DNA of 64,000 nucleotides from Bradyrhizobium diazoefficiens. GTDB lineage: Bacteria > Pseudomonadota > Alphaproteobacteria > Rhizobiales > Xanthobacteraceae. A program made the translations under genes and the position numbers. The notes under the pieces are model-generated. The model ran no database searches and had not been told where the DNA came from. It saw only the letters and a program-made list of their open reading frames with translations. Below, one piece after another: positions 50,953-58,565 of this stretch. The stretch spans positions 372,001 through 436,000 of the forward strand of contig NZ_JAFCKW010000001.1 in assembly GCF_018129965.1 (NCBI RefSeq). The letters run 5' to 3'. How positions within the stretch are numbered: position 1 is the first letter of the stretch; each line of letters opens with the position of its first letter.

Positions 50953-51747
50953 CTACGACCGCGCACCCCATTGCCGCGAGGTCGTGATCATCTGCTCGTG
51001 CTGCTCCTCAACCCGCGTCCAGTCGTTGCCGGAGCACCAGAAGCGGCCAATCGCGCAGGCCTCGACGCGGAGCTTGCCGGAAGCCGTCAACGTCATCCGT
51101 CCGTAATAGGTGCTGCCGCTGGAGCGGCTGTAGATGCTGCCGGTCCAGACGTCGTGCGTCTTCGGCTTCATGTTGACAAGCACGCTCTCGCCCCGGCTCG
51201 ATGCTTCGGTGAGCGCGAAACCGCAAAGTGAACGCCCACAGCGTTCGATTCGAACCGTGCCCTTGGCACCATCGCTCTCCCATTCACCGATCGGCGAGGA
51301 GGCCGATTCCTCGTTGCCGCGCTGCGCGATGGTCGTGCCCTGCTTGATCTCGGGCTCTGGAATGACAGCCGGCGGCTCCATGCGCGGCTCGTCAACCGCA
51401 ACAGCATTCGGCGCTTCGAGTCTTGGCACCGGCGGAGGCGCAACGGGCTGCGACATCGTGGCAGCAAGAGCGGGGGCGGGTATCGGAGCGGCTTGCACTG
51501 GCCTCACCGCAGCAATCGGCTGTGGCGCCTGCACGACCGGCGCCTGCCGCGGGACCGTGTCGACATCATCCGTCCTCCGCAGGCTGCGACCGGAAATCGA
51601 AACACAGGAACTCGACCGGCAATTGCGCGGCGCCTCGACATGGAACCGGTGGCCGCCAACCGAGAATGAGTAGGAACCGGCCTGGGCCGCAGGCACACTC
51701 GCCGTCAGTGCGATCGCCATGCCAAGCGAAGTCACGAGCCGCGTCAT
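50953..51747 (-). CDS. Exported DUF2147-like protein, copy A
   Basis: A 264-residue secreted protein. The signal peptide MTRLVTSLGMAIALTASVPAAQAG is clear, and the start at 51747 has GGGAGGGG upstream. Its layout is an N-terminal module (SYSFSVGGHRFHVEAPRNCR, two Cys), a Pro/Ala-rich linker (about 70-140) and a C-terminal DUF2147-like domain with SPIGEWESDGAKGTVRIERCG, CGFALTEASS and EACAIGRFWCSGNDWTRV. The paralogue at 51943 on the other strand has the same layout. The function is unknown. Confidence 0.85.
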   Translation of the reverse strand: MTRLVTSLGMAIALTASVPAAQAGSYSFSVGGHRFHVEAPRNCRSSSCVSISGRSLRRTDDVDTVPRQAPVVQAPQPIAAVRPVQAAPIPAPALAATMSQPVAPPPVPRLEAPNAVAVDEPRMEPPAVIPEPEIKQGTTIAQRGNEESASSPIGEWESDGAKGTVRIERCGRSLCGFALTEASSRGESVLVNMKPKTHDVWTGSIYSRSSGSTYYGRMTLTASGKLRVEACAIGRFWCSGNDWTRVEEQHEQMITTSRQWGARS

Positions 51748-51942
51748 CGACCCCTCCCTTCTGTGTCGCGACGAGATTACGCGGGATGCCCGGCGGCTGA
51801 ATGTGCGCTGCCTCACCCAGCGGCGGCGGCCCCCTTGTGACGTCCATCACGGAAGGCACGACCGGCACGGCCTAGGGTCGAACCACGCTTCATCCACCAG
51901 CGACTTCAGTCCATCGGGACCACGCATCTTTCGGAGGTTGTC

Positions 51943-52707
51943 ATGAACAAGCTCACCATCGCCGCCACCGCGCTCTTCCTCGCCTCGACCGCCGCAGCCC
52001 ATGCCGGCAATACGATCTCGTTCCAGATCGAAGGCCAGCACATCCGCATCGAGACGCCGCGCAACTGCGCGTCACTCAACTGCGTGACGATCGTCGCACC
52101 GGGCCTGTCCGACAAGCCGATCAAGCTCAACAACATCAACCTCAATGGCCTTGGCGGCTCCAAGGACGATGACGTCGACACCACGCCGGCTCCGGCGACC
52201 ACGACCGCGCAGCCCGCGCCGGCTCCGGTGCAGCAGCAAGCCGTGCAGCAGGCCCCGGTCCAGGCGACTGCGCCGGCCGCCCCCGCGGTTGCTCCTGCGA
52301 CGACGATGGCCGCCGCGCCGTCGTCGGTTGATACGACGATGCAGCCCGCACCCGTTGCTGCGCCCGCTCCGGTCGCGGTCGCTCCTGCTCCGGCCCCGGT
52401 TGCCGCTGCGCCCGTGGCGATGGCCAATTCGCCGATCGGCATCTGGGCGACCGAAGAGAACAAGGGCAATGTCCGTGTCGAGCAGTGCGGCGCCAATCTC
52501 TGCGGCTACGCCGAGAAGACCAACGAGCGCATCCTGATCGACATGAAGCCCGACGGCGCCAAGTGGAGCGGCCGCATCCACGATCCCGACTCCGACCGCA
52601 ATTACGACTCGACGATCGCGATGAAGGGCCCGAATGCGATGCGCGTGCAGGGCTGTGCCTTCGGCGGCATGTTCTGCGGCGGCCAGACCTGGAAGCGCGT
52701 GAGCTGA
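51943..52707 (+). CDS. Exported DUF2147-like protein, copy B
   Basis: A 254-residue secreted protein starting MNKLTIAATALFLASTAAAHAG (signal peptide). It repeats the design of the divergent neighbour: FQIEGQHIRIETPRNCASLNC at the start of the mature part, a long Ala/Pro/Val linker (about 75-160) and a C-terminal domain with SPIGIWATEENKGNVRVEQCG, LCGYAEKTNERILIDMKPDG and GCAFGGMFCGGQTWKRV. Conserved Cys pairs in both suggest disulfides in the periplasm. The 195-bp gap between the two is a shared divergent promoter. Confidence 0.87.
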   Translation: MNKLTIAATALFLASTAAAHAGNTISFQIEGQHIRIETPRNCASLNCVTIVAPGLSDKPIKLNNINLNGLGGSKDDDVDTTPAPATTTAQPAPAPVQQQAVQQAPVQATAPAAPAVAPATTMAAAPSSVDTTMQPAPVAAPAPVAVAPAPAPVAAAPVAMANSPIGIWATEENKGNVRVEQCGANLCGYAEKTNERILIDMKPDGAKWSGRIHDPDSDRNYDSTIAMKGPNAMRVQGCAFGGMFCGGQTWKRVS

Positions 52708-53041
52708 CGGTGAAGTTTTCGTCCCATACGATTGTCATCCCGGGCGGTGCAAAGCATCGACCCGGGATTCCGTGCGACGGCGTCGTCCCTTCCCCTGACC
52801 CTGAGGAGCCTGCGCAGCGGGCGTCTCGAAGGGCGAGGCCCGGATCGACAGCCGGGCCTGCATGGTTCTCGCGGCGATGCGAAGCATCGTCGGTTGCGCG
52901 CGCAAGGGCGCGCTCCTCACCATGAGGAGAGCGTGTGGCGTTTGAACGTTCGCCCCTCCCGTGCGACAGATGTTCATCCGCCATTCAGCCGGCCCCGGTT
53001 GATATCGGCCGATTTCGCCTCGCTCTCACCGGGACCTGCTC
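52708..53041. other. Gap with degenerate repeat
   Basis: About 330 bp before the FecR-domain gene. The left part (from 52733) has GTCATCCCGGGCGGTGCAAAG and GACCCGGGATTCC, like the family-2 repeats, followed by more GC-rich palindromic sequence. No frame looks like a gene. Confidence 0.5.
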
Positions 53042-53050
53042 GTGATTTCA

Positions 53051-54475
53051 ATGGTGGCCTGGCGCCGCTTCGTCCTTGCGCTTCCGATGCTGGCGCTGCC
53101 GCTGGCCGGCGCGGACAATGCATGCGCATCCGATGCGATCGAGCTTGCTCAGGCACAGCCACAGGCCCAGCCCGCGCCCGCCCCCTCGCCGGCGCCATCG
53201 GCCTCCCCGACACCGGCCGCCGACGCACAACCCGCCGCCGTCGAGCCGATCGGCAACGTCGCGACCGTGACCGGGATCGCGACCGTGATCCGCGACAGGA
53301 ACTCGTATCCGCTGCGCGTGCGCGACGACATCTATCTCAACGACGTCGTGCAGACCTCGTCGAACTCCTCGCTCGGCATCACCTTCAACGACGCGACCAC
53401 ATTCAACCTCTCGGCCAGTTCGAAGATCACCATCGACAATTACGTCTATGAGGACGGCGGCAAGCAGAACGCGGGCCTTTTCGACATCGGCAAGGGCACA
53501 GTCGCATTCGTCGCCGCGGCGGTGGCGAAGACCGGCGACATGAAGATCACGACGCCGACGGCGACGCTCGGAATCCGCGGCACCACCGGCGTCGTCGACG
53601 TGCCGGAAGGCGCGGCCGCGACCCGCACCAACAACGTCAACATCAAGCTTTATCCCGACGCGGACGGGCGGGTCGGGCATATCGACGTCAACGACCGCAC
53701 CAGCGGCACGCGGCTCGGTGCGCTGACGCAGGCCGCGAGCGGATTTGCGATCCGGCCTGGCGCCGGCGGCCCCGGTGGCATGCGCTACGCAGCCGTGCCG
53801 ATCACGATTCCCGCACAGCAGATCGCGCGCGACCGCAGCTTCGTCAGCCAGGTGCATCTGGCGCAGACCACGGGCCGGCAGATCGTCACCGAGCAGCGCG
53901 ACTTCCGCCGCGCCAACCCCGGCGCGAGCAGCCGCATCCCGCGTCCGCTTCAGCCGCCGCAGCAACAACAATTGCGTCCGAACACCACGCCGGGCCAGCA
54001 GCCGAACGGCCAGCCGGGCCAGAACAACCGTCCGGGTCAGCAGCAGCCGGGCACGCCGGGCCGCCAGGGTGCGCAGCCGCCGCAGCGGCAAGGCAAAGGA
54101 CAAGGACAAGGCGGCGCCGTCCAGCCGGGCAACCCGCGCGCGGGTCAGGGACAGCAGCAACAGCAGAAGGGTAACGGTCCGCCGGCAGGCGCACCGCGGG
54201 CCGGTCAAGGCACCCAGCCCAACGGCGCGCCCCAAATCCAGCAGCCGCCGACCAATGGACCGAGGCAATCGCAGCCTGGAGACGTCGCGCCGCCACAGCC
54301 TCAAACACCCCGCACGGGATTGCAGCCCGGCCAGCCGGCCCTGCCGCCCGCGGCTCGGCAGCCAGGCGGCGCGCAGCGCCAGGGCGGATTGCAGCAGCGC
54401 CTGCCCGGCACGCAACGTCCCGCGGCGCCGCGCAAACCGGCGCCGGCCTTGAAAGACAAGAAAGAGCGCAGGTAG
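53051..54475 (+). CDS. FecR-domain exported protein with P/Q/G-rich tail
   Basis: A 474-residue protein from ATG 53051 (GTG 53042 also possible). A signal peptide (about 1-27, ACASDAIELAQA) is followed by a Pro/Ala linker and a FecR domain (about 70-190). The FecR domain has VATVTGIATVIRDRNSYPLR, GDTV-like LNDVVQTSSNSSLGITFNDA and LGIRGTTGVVDVPEG. The C-terminal 200 residues are extremely rich in Gln, Pro, Gly and Arg and look disordered and very basic. FecR domains occur in periplasmic signalling and surface proteins. No sigma factor or TonB receptor is adjacent. It ends 120 bp before the candidate peptide cluster. Confidence 0.8.
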   Translation: MVAWRRFVLALPMLALPLAGADNACASDAIELAQAQPQAQPAPAPSPAPSASPTPAADAQPAAVEPIGNVATVTGIATVIRDRNSYPLRVRDDIYLNDVVQTSSNSSLGITFNDATTFNLSASSKITIDNYVYEDGGKQNAGLFDIGKGTVAFVAAAVAKTGDMKITTPTATLGIRGTTGVVDVPEGAAATRTNNVNIKLYPDADGRVGHIDVNDRTSGTRLGALTQAASGFAIRPGAGGPGGMRYAAVPITIPAQQIARDRSFVSQVHLAQTTGRQIVTEQRDFRRANPGASSRIPRPLQPPQQQQLRPNTTPGQQPNGQPGQNNRPGQQQPGTPGRQGAQPPQRQGKGQGQGGAVQPGNPRAGQGQQQQQKGNGPPAGAPRAGQGTQPNGAPQIQQPPTNGPRQSQPGDVAPPQPQTPRTGLQPGQPALPPAARQPGGAQRQGGLQQRLPGTQRPAAPRKPAPALKDKKERR

Positions 54476-54595
54476 CGCCGCCGCTTTGGCGTTGCCTGTC
54501 GGCCGAGCGCGCGCTATCGCAACGGCGCCTCCGCGACCGGACGACCGGGCGTGTGAACGGCACCCTATTCGAGCCATCGAAGTCAGGCCGATCCC

Positions 54596-55780
54596 TTGGA
54601 ACGCTTACCGCCGTCAGCTCCCCGGTCCTCGATTGATCTGCTTGGCCGAATTCTGGACGTCCGGCCCTCGGAGTCCGCGTCGATGGCGCTGCGCCTCGCG
54701 TTTTTTGCGCCGTCATTTTCCTGGCAGGAACTGATCGACTTCGCGAACGCCCAGCACATTCTTCCGGCCGTCGTCTGGTCGCTGCGCAGCCGCGGACTCC
54801 TGCTGCCGCTGCCGGCCACCATGAATTCCAGGACTCGCGAAACCCACGTCACGCAGCGGCTGACCCAGGCCTATGACCGGCACCTGGCTCTGCAGCACGA
54901 CCTTCGCGATCAGTTGCTCGCAATCCTCGCCGCCTTCAACGAGCGGGGGATCGTACCACTCCTGATCAAGGGCGCCCGGCATCTGCTGACGCAGGAGAGC
55001 TGGTGGGTTGCGCGTGGGATGCGCGACCTCGACATCATGGTCCGGCCCGAAAAGGCCGAGCGCGCCAGGGATATCCTGACCGAACTTGGCTACAAGCCGG
55101 ACTATGAACCGGAGCTCGAAGGACAACATCATCTGCCGCAGATGCGACGCGAGGGGTGGAACGGAGCCATCGAGATTCATATTGCCCCGCTCGCCTTCAA
55201 CGGCGCCCATCTGATGAGTGCCGGCGAGGCCTGGGATATGTCGCAGGCCGGAGAGGTCGAAGGACGACAATTCCGGGTCCTGCCGGCTGCCTGGCACGTC
55301 CTCCACGGCCTGCTGCATCATCAAGTCGTCGATTGTGGATACCGGCGGCGTGTGCTCGCGCTGAAGGGATTGTGGGAGTTTTCGATCGGAACCAACGCGC
55401 TCACCGCACAGGAGATCGCGGAGATCGCCGCGCACATGGAGCGGCGGGGCAGCCTTGAGGTTCTCGCGGACTGGCTTGTCCAGGCGCATCTGGTGTTCGC
55501 GCTGCCGCTGCCCGACACCCTCGACATCTCCAACGCGGCACGCGCCAGCGCGCAAGCGACGCTGGCACGCGCGGATTGGCCCTATCCGCTGCGCAGGGTG
55601 TTCTACATCGCGGATCAGTTGCGCTTTGCCTTCAGTCCCGAGACGCTTGCGCTGCGCTATCAATACCGCGGCAACAATTCGAAGCTCGACATGGCGATCC
55701 GCCATCTCGGCTTCCTCGCCCGGAAATACCGCACCGGCGCGCTCGACAGGATTTTCGGCAGTAAGGATCGTCTTTCCTGA
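54596..55780 (+). CDS. Nucleotidyltransferase-fold protein of peptide-modification type
   Basis: A 394-residue soluble protein of the uncharacterised nucleotidyltransferase family (NTP_transf_5). The motifs are PLLIKGARHLLTQ (LLKG block), then RGMRDLDIMVRPEKAERARDIL with the paired acidic residues, LGYKPDYEPELEGQHHLPQM and the strand GAIEIHIAPLAF. The HGLLHHQVVDCGYRRRVLAL helix is also typical. Such proteins recur in ribosomal-peptide clusters, including lasso-peptide clusters, with PqqD-like and HprK-like proteins. Here it is convergent with the seven-gene minus-strand cluster. Its reaction is unknown; nucleotidylation of the peptide or a sugar is inference. Confidence 0.82.
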   Translation: MERLPPSAPRSSIDLLGRILDVRPSESASMALRLAFFAPSFSWQELIDFANAQHILPAVVWSLRSRGLLLPLPATMNSRTRETHVTQRLTQAYDRHLALQHDLRDQLLAILAAFNERGIVPLLIKGARHLLTQESWWVARGMRDLDIMVRPEKAERARDILTELGYKPDYEPELEGQHHLPQMRREGWNGAIEIHIAPLAFNGAHLMSAGEAWDMSQAGEVEGRQFRVLPAAWHVLHGLLHHQVVDCGYRRRVLALKGLWEFSIGTNALTAQEIAEIAAHMERRGSLEVLADWLVQAHLVFALPLPDTLDISNAARASAQATLARADWPYPLRRVFYIADQLRFAFSPETLALRYQYRGNNSKLDMAIRHLGFLARKYRTGALDRIFGSKDRLS

Positions 55781-55837
55781 AGCAAGCCGAGCCGTGTTTG
55801 ACGAACCGGTCTCCGATTCGCTCGAAACCGCTTCAGT

Positions 55838-56983
55838 CTATGCAGACGATGCCCTCGCCTCGGCAAGGCGCGCCTTTAGTTCGCAAGCTTGGGGATCGGC
55901 CGACGCAAGCGCAGCGCGGCGATACCAGATCGCGGCCTCGCGAAACCGTCCGGCCCGGAAATGGCACAGTGCGAGCGCCTCCGGCGCGTCGCGCGAGAAC
56001 AGCAGCTTGTCGTAGGAGTTCAGTGGATCGACAAAGTTGTCGGGGTCGATCCCGGCCAGCCGCTCGAGGATCGGACGCGCTTCCTCCTCATGCCCGGCCT
56101 CGATTGCCAGCTTGGCCCTGTTCCACTGCATCACGAGATTGCCGGGAAACAGCCGCAGGGCTTCGTCCAGGATCTCCTGCACCGGCTCGCCGCGCCGGTG
56201 CAGCGCCTCGATCAGGGCGGCAAACGGCAAACTGCAGCTCTCGTCGGATTGTCTTTCATGTTCGGTCCGCGCTGCCACCACGCCACGCCGCCAGGCCGCG
56301 ATCGCCCCATCCTCGTCACCCGCCAGTTCCAGGGTTTCTCCCAGGTGCCACCAGCAATAGGAGCGGTCGGCATTGTCGGCGAGATAGGCGCGCAGCAGGC
56401 CGAGATTGCGTGGCACCTTGTGTTCCTGGCTTCCCTCGTAGCCGATGTGGCGGAGCGCGATGTCGCAAACCCCGACGTCGCGGCGATCGGTCTTCTGCAG
56501 ATCGGCGATGGACGCGCGAACGCTCTCGTGAATGACGCCGCGAAACCGGATCGAGGGATGGTTGCGAAACAGCCGGAGCTCGGGACAGGGCGTCCATCCA
56601 TCGCGCAATGAAAGTTGGAGACGCCAGGCCAGCTTGCTGTCGTCCCCAATGGCGCGCGTCCAGATCGCCGGATCGGAGACCTGGAGCCGCTCATCGGCAT
56701 CGATATAGAGAATCCAGTCGCCGTGCGCCCGCTCGATCGCAAAGTTTCGAGCCGCGGAAAAATCGTCGCACCATGCGAAGGAATGCAATGACACGGGGTA
56801 GCGCGCCGCCCGCGCGACCGTGTCATCCCGAGATCCCGTATCGACGACGACGATCTCGTCGACGACGCCGACCAGAGAGGCGAGGCAATCGTTGATGAAA
56901 CCCGATTCGTCACGAACGATCAGAGTCGCGGACACACGCGGCGTGGGCGCGTCGAGACGTGTTCGACTGACAATCGGCTCCAA
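55838..56983 (-). CDS. Family 2 glycosyltransferase with TPR-like C-terminus
   Basis: A 381-residue cytoplasmic GT-A enzyme. The N-terminal domain has VSATLIVRDESGFINDCLASL, DEIVVVDTGSRDDTVARAA, DDFSAARNFAIERAHGDW and the metal-binding ILYIDADERL. The C-terminal half (about 205-375) is TPR-like, with WWHLGETLELAGDEDGAIAAW. This architecture resembles SunS, which glycosylates a peptide, and also general GT2/TPR proteins. It is the last gene of the minus-strand cluster, 138 bp after the first peptide gene. Confidence 0.88.
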   Translation of the reverse strand: MEPIVSRTRLDAPTPRVSATLIVRDESGFINDCLASLVGVVDEIVVVDTGSRDDTVARAARYPVSLHSFAWCDDFSAARNFAIERAHGDWILYIDADERLQVSDPAIWTRAIGDDSKLAWRLQLSLRDGWTPCPELRLFRNHPSIRFRGVIHESVRASIADLQKTDRRDVGVCDIALRHIGYEGSQEHKVPRNLGLLRAYLADNADRSYCWWHLGETLELAGDEDGAIAAWRRGVVAARTEHERQSDESCSLPFAALIEALHRRGEPVQEILDEALRLFPGNLVMQWNRAKLAIEAGHEEEARPILERLAGIDPDNFVDPLNSYDKLLFSRDAPEALALCHFRAGRFREAAIWYRRAALASADPQACELKARLAEARASSA

Positions 56984-57121
56984 AGGTCGCGCTCGGGCTC
57001 AACAAAACGCCATCGAAGCCCGGGAAGACCCCGGACTGCATCTCATATTTATCCCCACCGCAGAAATGTCCACAGCAGGGCTATGGGGAGCGCGGCCTGT
57101 ATCTGGCCTTTGCCGTGTGAC

Positions 57122-57319
57122 TCAGGTCGGGGTCCTGATTCCCGACCCCGTGCCGTTGACGGCAGCCACCGCCTTGGAAATGCTCAATCCGTCCATGGCG
57201 AACGAGGCGACAATCGGTGCCACGAAGGCGGTTCCGGTGAGCAGACGGCTCAATGTTTTACGCTTGCTGTCGTCCAGACCGGCGACGGAGTTTTCAATAT
57301 TCGAGTTTTTTTCAGTCAT
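57122..57319 (-). CDS. Candidate modified-peptide precursor 1 (65 aa)
   Basis: A 65-residue peptide starting MTEKNSNIENSVAGLDD, with a GGGAAG ribosome site before the ATG. Residues 18-35 are SKRKTLSRLLTGTAFVAP, identical in the neighbour. A short hydrophobic run and DGLSISKAVA follow, then the 13-residue tail AVNGTGSGIRTPT. The middle looks like a Sec/Tat-type signal sequence with a KR motif and an A-x-A cleavage site (A50-V-A52). The tail has Ser/Thr next to Gly and Pro, suited to O-glycosylation or phosphorylation. The last codons also form a 7-bp hairpin (CGGGGTC...GACCCCG). It is one of two paralogues in the cluster. Confidence 0.75.
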   Translation of the reverse strand: MTEKNSNIENSVAGLDDSKRKTLSRLLTGTAFVAPIVASFAMDGLSISKAVAAVNGTGSGIRTPT

Positions 57320-57379
57320 TTCATTCACTTCCCAACTAACCAACACACAAAGAGATTTACGCCGCTGAGGCGAAATTCC

Positions 57380-57406
57380 GGCTTTTATACATGAAATTCA
57401 AGTGCT
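57380..57406 (-). promoter_or_regulatory. Conserved upstream element of peptide gene 1
   Basis: On the minus strand: AGCACTTGAATTT, 7 variable nt, then AAAAGCC. The same blocks with the same spacing lie upstream of peptide gene 2 at nearly the same distance from the ATG (60 versus 61 nt). TTGAAT could be a -35 box, with GAATTT 17 nt further on as -10. The surrounding sequence is AT-rich. Confidence 0.6.
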
Positions 57407-57425
57407 TGCTATTTAACGAGCACCG

Positions 57426-57620
57426 TCAAGCTGGAGAGATGCCGGACCCGGTCCCGTTTGTTACAGCAAAGGCCTTGGAAATGACCAGTCCATCCATGGC
57501 AAAGGAGGCAACGACAGGTGCAACGAAGGCTGTGCCGGTGAGGAGCCGGGACAGCGTTTTCCGCTTGCTCTCATCCAGACCGGTGACGGCGCTTTCAACG
57601 TTCGAATTCTGATCAGTCAT
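57426..57620 (-). CDS. Candidate modified-peptide precursor 2 (64 aa)
   Basis: A 64-residue paralogue of precursor 1: by my count 49 of the first 61 residues are identical. It starts MTDQNSNVESAVTGLDE, shares the invariant SKRKTLSRLLTGTAFVAP block, has DGLVISKAFA with an A-x-A site (A50-F-A52) and ends VTNGTGSGISPA. The shared tail core is NGTGSGI; the last residues differ (SPA versus RTPT). The start at 57620 is chosen by homology with the other copy; the frame upstream is not similar. It follows the HprK-like gene by 114 bp and has its own copy of the promoter-like element. Confidence 0.75.
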   Translation of the reverse strand: MTDQNSNVESAVTGLDESKRKTLSRLLTGTAFVAPVVASFAMDGLVISKAFAVTNGTGSGISPA

Positions 57621-57681
57621 TATGGCAGTATCCAACAACATCGACGCGCACGAACCGACAATAGGCTGGCTGCGACATTGT

Positions 57682-57708
57682 GGCTTTTGTGACCAAAATT
57701 CAAGTGCT
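57682..57708 (-). promoter_or_regulatory. Conserved upstream element of peptide gene 2
   Basis: On the minus strand: AGCACTTGAATTT, 7 variable nt, then AAAAGCC, matching the element at 57380-57406 in 20 of 20 flanking positions. TTGAAT plus CAATGT at 17-nt spacing is a possible promoter. Part of it lies just before the HprK-like stop codon. Confidence 0.6.
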
Positions 57709-57734
57709 GGTTCCAACATTCAACGCATTATCGG

Positions 57735-58565
57735 TTACGAAGTTTGGTGGTCGCAGGCCCGATCGATGCAACGGAGCGCCTGGTCGTGGTCGCCGAGCGA
57801 CAGATCGTAGCCATTAGCAGCGGAGCATAGCGATACGATTGCCCCGATTGCGGCGCCGCGGGCGTCCTCCCGCAATCCGATTTCCTGCATGATTTCCTGG
57901 ACCAGCCACATCGTCGGCACCGGCCGGATCGAGGAATAGCCTCCATGATTCGCCCGCAGCAGGATGATGAGATCGGCCGGCCCTTCCTCGATACGCCAAT
58001 CGAGCCCCAGCAACCTTGGGTCGAGATTGTAGATGCGCTGATCGAGATGGTCGGTCAGGTAGCCGAGTTGAGGCAGGATATCCACGAGCTCGGGCACCAG
58101 CCGAATCGAGCCCTCCTTGACGCGAAGCCCCCGCGGCCGCGCCACGACCCGTCCGTGCCGAATGAAGACGTTTTCATCGCCCTCGATCCGGTAACCGTGC
58201 AGAAGCAGCCGCAGGGTCAGCGTGGTCTTGCCGGTGCCCTTGTCCCCGACCAACAGCAGCCGGCGGTCGCCTCGGCGCAGGCAAGCCGCGTGCAGCACCG
58301 GCGCGCCAGGCAGATCGTCGATCGACAGTTGGAAGACGTGGCCCTGGACCATTTCGACCACGCCCCGCACGTTGAATTTTTCACCGAGCAGATCGTCGCC
58401 GTGGAAGATCCTGTAGGCCAGGCCGTGGCGATCGACGCGTATCGTCGAATCGATCGCAGACGCTCCCGCGATGTCCGGATCGCATGCGAGAAACTGCAAC
58501 GCGTCCAGCACGGCGTCATCTTCCGATTGCAACGAGATACGGCGTCGCAACGTCCGCGTGATCAC
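57735..58565 (-). CDS. HprK-like kinase of a peptide-modification system
   Basis: A protein of 276 residues from a GTG whose bases overlap the PqqD-like stop (GTGA), the usual sign of coupling; an ATG at 58613 would overlap more. The P-loop LLLVGDKGTGKTTLTLRLLLHG lies at about 104-125, preceded by GAPVLHAACLRRGDRRL. A later DENVFIRHGRVVARPRGLRV is the region after the acidic Mg-binding pair. It resembles the C-terminal kinase domain of HPr kinase but has no HPr gene beside it. Related kinases phosphorylate a serine of a lasso peptide (paeninodin). It matches what is called HprK-related kinase A in family collections, from memory. Confidence 0.8.
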   Translation of the reverse strand: MITRTLRRRISLQSEDDAVLDALQFLACDPDIAGASAIDSTIRVDRHGLAYRIFHGDDLLGEKFNVRGVVEMVQGHVFQLSIDDLPGAPVLHAACLRRGDRRLLLVGDKGTGKTTLTLRLLLHGYRIEGDENVFIRHGRVVARPRGLRVKEGSIRLVPELVDILPQLGYLTDHLDQRIYNLDPRLLGLDWRIEEGPADLIILLRANHGGYSSIRPVPTMWLVQEIMQEIGLREDARGAAIGAIVSLCSAANGYDLSLGDHDQALRCIDRACDHQTS

